Assembly (NCBI GenBank): GCA_937957685.1
Contig: CALGAO010000001.1
Span: forward strand, 1 to 17,650
Direction: 5' to 3'
DNA from: an uncultured Paenibacillaceae bacterium
GTDB lineage: Bacteria; Bacillota; Bacilli; Paenibacillales; DA-C8
Length of the DNA stretch: 17,650 bases
A program made the position numbers and the translations under genes. Shown here piece after piece: positions 14,256 to 17,650 of the stretch. Below the pieces are notes generated by a model that saw only the letters and a program-made list of their open reading frames with translations, had not been told where the DNA came from and made no database searches. The number at the start of each line of letters is the position of its first letter. Position 1 is the first letter of the stretch.

Positions 14256-14414
14256 TCACCCAAAATCATGAAATTCAATCCGCATCACTGCGCGATCTGT
14301 TGACCAAACCACGTCAATCCATCTCCAGAGAACGCCCGGGCGATCTGCGCACCACACTTCTGACGCAGCAACATTGAGCAATCCCGCGCCGATGACGATG
14401 AACCAGCGATCCAT
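14256..14414 (-). CDS. Small open reading frame of 52 codons, unknown
   Basis: An ATG at 14414 opens a frame beginning MDRWFIVIGAGLLNVAASEV and ending EFHDFG. The first 20 residues could be a short membrane helix; the rest is Trp-rich. The ribosome site (GGGAAGC before the ATG) is weak. It lies between the acetyltransferase and exporter genes on the same strand. I recognise no family, and chance occurrence is quite possible. Confidence 0.2.
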   Translation of the reverse strand: MDRWFIVIGAGLLNVAASEVWCADRPGVLWRWIDVVWSTDRAVMRIEFHDFG

Positions 14415-14448
14415 CCCGGCTTCCCATCAATGGACCCACGAAGAATCC

Positions 14449-14500
14449 CCTGCCCCTGATGATGGGCAGGAGCTAAACCGCGCCCTTCAGGGACGCGGTT
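14449..14500 (-). terminator. Two tandem hairpins at the end of the acetyltransferase gene
   Basis: The first stem pairs AACCGCG with CGCGGTT (14476-14500) with an additional CCCT/AGGG inner stem, and overlaps the last codons and stop. The second pairs CCTGCCC with GGGCAGG (14449-14455, 14464-14470). Neither has a strong T-run, so termination efficiency is uncertain. Confidence 0.4.
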
Positions 14501-14942
14501 CAGCGAGGCTCTTCTTCATCCGCACATGCAGGATACCGGCATCATAGAATGGCTTGTCCGAGATCGTCACATAGCCCAGCGAGGCATAGAATGGTTCGGC
14601 ATGGCACTGTCCGTCGAGGATGCAGGTCTCATAGCCGAGCCGCTTCGCATGTTGCTCCAGCTCCTGCACCAGCCGCTTGCCGACGCCTTGCCCACGGTAC
14701 TGCTTGAGCACGGCCAGCCGCTGCAGCTTCGCGGTCTGCGGATCATACTCGATCAATCTGCCGGTTCCGGCAGGCACGCCATCGACTCTCGCCAGTATAT
14801 GGATGGCCGCTTCCGGAGTCTCATCATGGCGGTCGAGCTCCTCTTCCGCCGGCACCTTCTGTTCGTCTACGAAGACGCGAAACCGGATGTCCTTGCAGAT
14901 CTCCAGTTCAGCCGTAGTGCTGACAGTCGTAATTGTGATCAT
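14487..14942 (-). CDS. GNAT family N-acetyltransferase
   Basis: A 151-residue single-domain acetyl-CoA-dependent acetyltransferase. The acetyl-CoA binding motif QYRGQGVG (81-88) follows the beta-strand LQRLAVL, and the later HAEPFYASLGY (114-124) is the usual motif B region. The N-terminal FRVFVDEQKVPAEEELDRHD resembles the ElaA/YjcF-like subgroup. I chose the ATG at 14942 because GGGAGG is 8 bases upstream. An ATG at 14948 is only 2 bases from it, and a longer frame opening at 15047 lacks a site. It is divergent from the DUF2935 gene. The acceptor substrate is unknown. Confidence 0.88.
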   Translation of the reverse strand: MITITTVSTTAELEICKDIRFRVFVDEQKVPAEEELDRHDETPEAAIHILARVDGVPAGTGRLIEYDPQTAKLQRLAVLKQYRGQGVGKRLVQELEQHAKRLGYETCILDGQCHAEPFYASLGYVTISDKPFYDAGILHVRMKKSLAEPRP

Positions 14943-15088
14943 CGTCATATCCTCCCTGTTGGTGAATTTGTTCTCCTGCTTGCCATGCGCCAGACCGCCA
15001 AACGCTTTCATTGTTACCCGAACACGCACCATGCCGGGCTCCTGCACATACCTTGCCTGTATGACGACTGTTCAGGAGGGTTGACATC

Positions 15089-15514
15089 ATGCAATTTTAC
15101 TATGGCGACAAGATGCCGCTGCGCATCCTCGATGAAGGTGAATTCTGGAAGCTCCAGGAGGCGGAGCACACGGCGGTCATCCGCGCGCTGGTCCCGAATC
15201 TGGAGCAAGTTTATGTGGAGGCACTGGAAACCTGGGAGCAGACGCTCTCGCGCACGCAAGGAATCTTCGTCCGCTACATCGAAACCGCGATCCGGGGCGG
15301 ACAGTATCTGAAGCCGCAGTTCGGCCAGGAGGTGTTGGGACTCGTGCATTTCGCGCTGCAGGAAAGCCTGAAATTCATCGAGTTCCTGAACAAGCTGGGC
15401 ACGGAGAGTGAAGCCGTCAGGAGCAACCCGATGAACATCACCGTGCTGAACCATATCCGCCGGGAGTCCGAATACTTCATCGGCATCGCGCAAACGCTGC
15501 TGTATCAGCGGTGA
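15089..15514 (+). CDS. DUF2935 family protein
   Basis: A 141-residue, all-helical, probably cytoplasmic protein, the only clear plus-strand gene here. It resembles the short one-repeat DUF2935 proteins common in Paenibacillus, with EFWKLQEAEHTAVIR (18-32) near the N-terminus and RRESEYFIGIAQTLLYQR at the end. The paired E/H residues in these helices could form a metal site as in related four-helix proteins, but this is inference. GGAGG lies 9 bases before the ATG. Function is unknown. Confidence 0.85.
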   Translation: MQFYYGDKMPLRILDEGEFWKLQEAEHTAVIRALVPNLEQVYVEALETWEQTLSRTQGIFVRYIETAIRGGQYLKPQFGQEVLGLVHFALQESLKFIEFLNKLGTESEAVRSNPMNITVLNHIRRESEYFIGIAQTLLYQR

Positions 15515-15688
15515 TCTTCCCGCCGCGGATGCCCGGGCAGTCACAGCGATGACATCGGCTCTTCCTCAGCCATGACTGTAAAGCCCATTCACTTCCCCAC
15601 CGCACCCCGGCGTACAGGCTGGAAACAGGCGGCCACTTGCCAGGATGGACGGTGTGGAAAGCGCATCAGACCAGCTAGCCGGATACAG

Positions 15689-15726
15689 ACATCGGCAGCT
15701 CCGCCGCTGACGGAGACTGCCGATGT
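15689..15726 (-). terminator. Terminator hairpin downstream of tyrS
   Basis: ACATCGGCAG (15689-15698) pairs with CTGCCGATGT (15717-15726), extended inward by CTCCG/CGGAG with one bulged base, giving about 15 bp. It starts 10 bases after the tyrS stop. There is no strong T-run on either strand. As it lies between convergent genes it may also serve the DUF2935 transcript. The 15515-15688 stretch before it holds nothing recognisable. Confidence 0.6.
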
Positions 15727-15736
15727 TCGACCGTTC

Positions 15737-17023
15737 TCAAGCCTCGTAACGCACCAGGAAATAGGTCTTCTTGCCGCGGCGCAGCACGACGAACTTGCCA
15801 TGCAGACGCTGCTCGGCGGTGATGACCGCCTCCAGATCGGTGGTGCGGACTCCGTTCACGTATACGGCGCCGCTCTCGATATCCTGTCTCGCCTGGCGGC
15901 GGGATGGCGCCGCCTTCGTCTCCACGAGCAGGTCGACCAGGCTGCTCTCCGCTTGCCCCGTCACGACCGTCGTGGGCACGTCATGGAGCGCTTCGACCAG
16001 CTCGGATTCGCTGAGCTGCGCGATATCTCCGGAGAAGAGCGCCTTCGTGATGTTCTCCGCGCTGATCACCGCTTCTTCGCCATGAACGAGACGCGTCACT
16101 TCCCGGGCCAGCTCCCTCTGGGCAACGCGCTTCTCCGGCGCTGCCTTGAGCTCGGCCTCAAGCTCGGCGATTCGCTCCGGCGTCAGGAACGTGAAGTATT
16201 TCAGGAACTTGACGACATCGTCGTCGTGGGTGTTGATCCAGAACTGGTAGAACTGGTACGCCGAAGTCTTGTTGCGGTCCAGCCAGACGGCGCCGGATTC
16301 GGTCTTGCCGAACTTCTTGCCGTCGCTCTTCGTGACGAGAGGCAGCGTCAGACCGAATGCTTCCCCGCCGCCCATCTTGCTGATCAGATCGAGGCCCGCC
16401 GTGATGTTACCCCACTGGTCGCTGCCGCCGATCTGCAGGCATACGCCATGATCCTGATGAAGCCGGTAGAAGTCGTACGCCTGCAGGATCATGTAGCTGA
16501 ACTCGGTGAAGGAGATTCCGTTCTCCAGCCGCGAGCTGACGGAGTCCTTGGCCAGCATGTAGTTGACCGTGAAGTTCTTGCCCACATCGCGCAGGAAGGA
16601 GATCACGTCCATCGGGCCGATCCAGTCATAGTTGCTGACGAGCTTCGCCGGATTGTCCTTGCGATCAAAATCAAGGAAGCGTTCCAGCTGCCGCTTCAGG
16701 CTCTCCGTCCACGCCGCGACGGTCTCGGCAGCGTTCAGGGAGCGCTCGGTGGAGCGGCCGCTCGGGTCGCCGATCATGCCCGTGCCGCCGCCGACGAGGG
16801 CGACCACATGGTGACCGGCCTCCTGGAAGCGGCGCAGCATCAGCACGGGCAGCAGATGGCCGATGTGCAGGCTGTCCGCCGTCGGGTCGTAGCCGCAGTA
16901 TAGCGAGATCGGTCCTTCCGCCAGACGCTTCGCCAGTCCTTCACGATCTGTCACCTGGTAGATCAGGCCGCGGTATTCCAGATCCTCGAGAAGTTGTTTA
17001 TTGGTCAAGTTGTTGATTGTCAT
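15737..17023 (-). CDS. tyrS: Tyrosyl-tRNA synthetase
   Basis: A full-length class I synthetase of 428 residues that charges tRNA-Tyr in the cytoplasm. HIGH is at about 53-56 in SLHIGHLLPV. YCGYDPTADS (42-51) contains the tyrosine/ATP pocket. The KMSKS equivalent is KFGKT (about 237-241), typical of bacterial TyrRS. A C-terminal S4-type RNA-binding domain spans about 360-428. The ATG has GGAGG 9 bases upstream. Expression is controlled by the T-box leader at 17060-17326. Confidence 0.97.
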   Translation of the reverse strand: MTINNLTNKQLLEDLEYRGLIYQVTDREGLAKRLAEGPISLYCGYDPTADSLHIGHLLPVLMLRRFQEAGHHVVALVGGGTGMIGDPSGRSTERSLNAAETVAAWTESLKRQLERFLDFDRKDNPAKLVSNYDWIGPMDVISFLRDVGKNFTVNYMLAKDSVSSRLENGISFTEFSYMILQAYDFYRLHQDHGVCLQIGGSDQWGNITAGLDLISKMGGGEAFGLTLPLVTKSDGKKFGKTESGAVWLDRNKTSAYQFYQFWINTHDDDVVKFLKYFTFLTPERIAELEAELKAAPEKRVAQRELAREVTRLVHGEEAVISAENITKALFSGDIAQLSESELVEALHDVPTTVVTGQAESSLVDLLVETKAAPSRRQARQDIESGAVYVNGVRTTDLEAVITAEQRLHGKFVVLRRGKKTYFLVRYEA

Positions 17024-17059
17024 GGATACATACCTCCTCTATGTCATCGTGTATCAATG

Positions 17060-17326
17060 AAAAACGCCCCTGCCATCAAGACAGGGACGATCTCTCGCGG
17101 TACCACCCTCATTGAGCATGCTGCCATGCAGCACACCCCACTCTGCGCCGGATATCGGACGGCATCCGTCCCGTCCTTCTGTCGTCAGGCAGTTTCGGAC
17201 CGGGAAGCTCCGGGACGTAATTCACGCTCGCTTGCGCATCGGCTTGCACCAACCGCCGACTCTCTGCAGCTACCCTGGGCGAACGCTACTGATTCCCTTC
17301 AACGCCGGGATGATGGGATTGTCATT
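17060..17326 (-). promoter_or_regulatory. T-box riboswitch (tyrosine) upstream of tyrS
   Basis: The minus strand carries the canonical T-box AGGGTGGTACCGCG (plus 17096-17109). It is followed by an intrinsic terminator with an 8-bp stem including one GU pair (17065-17072 and 17082-17089) and five T. Upstream are the stem I landmarks AGTAGC, GCAGAGAGTC and GGTTGGTGCAAGCC. TAC at 17217-17219, in GAATTACGTCC on the 3' side of stem I, is the likely specifier codon and agrees with tyrosine. Uncharged tRNA-Tyr would pair with the specifier and T-box bulge, favour the antiterminator and allow tyrS transcription. Confidence 0.93.
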
Positions 17327-17332
17327 TGTCAT

Positions 17333-17362
17333 ACTTTACAATATGACCGGCCCCTTTGTCAA
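17333..17362 (-). promoter_or_regulatory. Sigma-A-type promoter of tyrS
   Basis: TTGACA (plus 17357-17362) is a perfect -35. TAAAGT (17333-17338) is a fair -10 after an 18-bp spacer. The predicted start near 17326 begins right before the T-box leader. Confidence 0.65.
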
Positions 17363-17448
17363 CTTCATGTCCTGTCCGGTCAGTGTCAAGCTAGCGTGGG
17401 CAGTCATTTAAGATGCCTGGAACGCGAACTCCGAAGGAACCTCTTCCT

Positions 17449-17462
17449 TGTAAGCGCTTTGC
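17449..17462. promoter_or_regulatory. cre-like sequence upstream of tyrS
   Basis: On the minus strand GCAAAGCGCTTACA matches 12 of 14 positions of the CcpA site consensus TGWAARCGYTWNCW, with a perfect AAAGCGCTT core. It lies about 90 bp upstream of the tyrS promoter and 50 bp after the partial frame at the right edge, so a target gene is not obvious. It may be chance. Confidence 0.25.
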
Positions 17463-17512
17463 TTCGTTCTTTCATCAAACAGAAGTGATTTGTCAGAATT
17501 TTTTTTTTGCCG

Positions 17513-17650
17513 TTATCCACGAAGTGCTTTGAGTGCCATACCTGTTGTGCTGCTTTGCTTCGGTCCTTGCAATATGCGAATCATTCCAGCGATACAACCC
17601 TTGACCGGTTGCGTCACGTTCTTGAGCAATTGCCGCATGTTTATCGACTG
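17513..17650 (-). CDS. Possible C-terminus of a gene cut by the right edge
   Basis: A minus-strand frame is open from the window edge to a TAA at 17513-17515, giving 45 residues that end MALKALRG. It includes basic stretches such as MRQLLKNVTQPVKGC. An A-run follows the stop. I recognise no family. It could be the end of a longer gene upstream of tyrS, or an accidental open frame. Confidence 0.3.
   Translation of the reverse strand, partial: QSINMRQLLKNVTQPVKGCIAGMIRILQGPKQSSTTGMALKALRG

Noticed and set aside
14943..15047. Longer N-terminus for the acetyltransferase
   Set aside because: No ribosome site, and the extra residues do not match the GNAT fold, whereas GGGAGG is placed well for the ATG at 14942.
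17434..17449. AAGGAA/TTCCTT inverted repeat upstream of tyrS as a possible terminator for the right-edge frame
   Set aside because: Only 6 bp, weak base pairing and no T-run on either strand.

Overview
The GC-rich, Gram-positive-style sequence (strong AGGAGG-type ribosome sites, a T-box leader, YesM/YesN signalling, a DUF2935 protein) points to a Paenibacillaceae chromosome such as Paenibacillus or Cohnella. This is inferred from gene families and signals, not from a search.

Positions 347-11551 hold a seven-gene sugar-utilisation locus read entirely leftward (minus strand). In transcription order it encodes two CUT1 permeases (LplB/LplC type), a GH78 alpha-L-rhamnosidase, a YesM-type sensor kinase, a YesN-type response regulator, a lipoprotein sugar-binding protein with a DUF3502-like C-terminus, and a GH1 beta-glycosidase. 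Together they look like a system that senses, imports and dismantles a rhamnose-containing oligosaccharide or glycoside. No ATPase subunit is present, so a shared MsmX-type ATPase is expected elsewhere. The main regulatory observation is that the permease operon and the binding-protein gene carry nearly the same upstream module. It consists of a 29-bp element with two GTCGAAA half-sites exactly 22 bp apart, 29-30 bp, then a shared GGTARGATGAGG -10 region, with the start codon about 43 bp further on. One copy lies inside the last codons of the response-regulator gene. This is a good candidate for the binding site of the local regulator.

Positions 11832-12245 hold a tiny type I-C-like CRISPR array on the minus strand: three good repeats, one decayed terminal repeat, an I-C-like leader on the right and an intrinsic terminator on the left. 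No cas genes are in the window. A spacer-length segment sits between the leader-like sequence and the first repeat, so the leader-proximal repeat may be missing.

Positions 12506-14942 hold a 14-TM DHA2-type MFS exporter and a GNAT acetyltransferase, both minus strand. The exporter's promoter region has an imperfect TetR/MarR-like palindrome and a perfect TGTGA-N6-TCACA CRP/FNR-type site. A plus-strand DUF2935 gene follows.

Positions 15689-17362 hold tyrS on the minus strand with its terminator, a full T-box leader (UAC specifier) and a sigma-A-type promoter. A short open frame runs off the right edge. Positions 1-346 contain no gene I can recognise.
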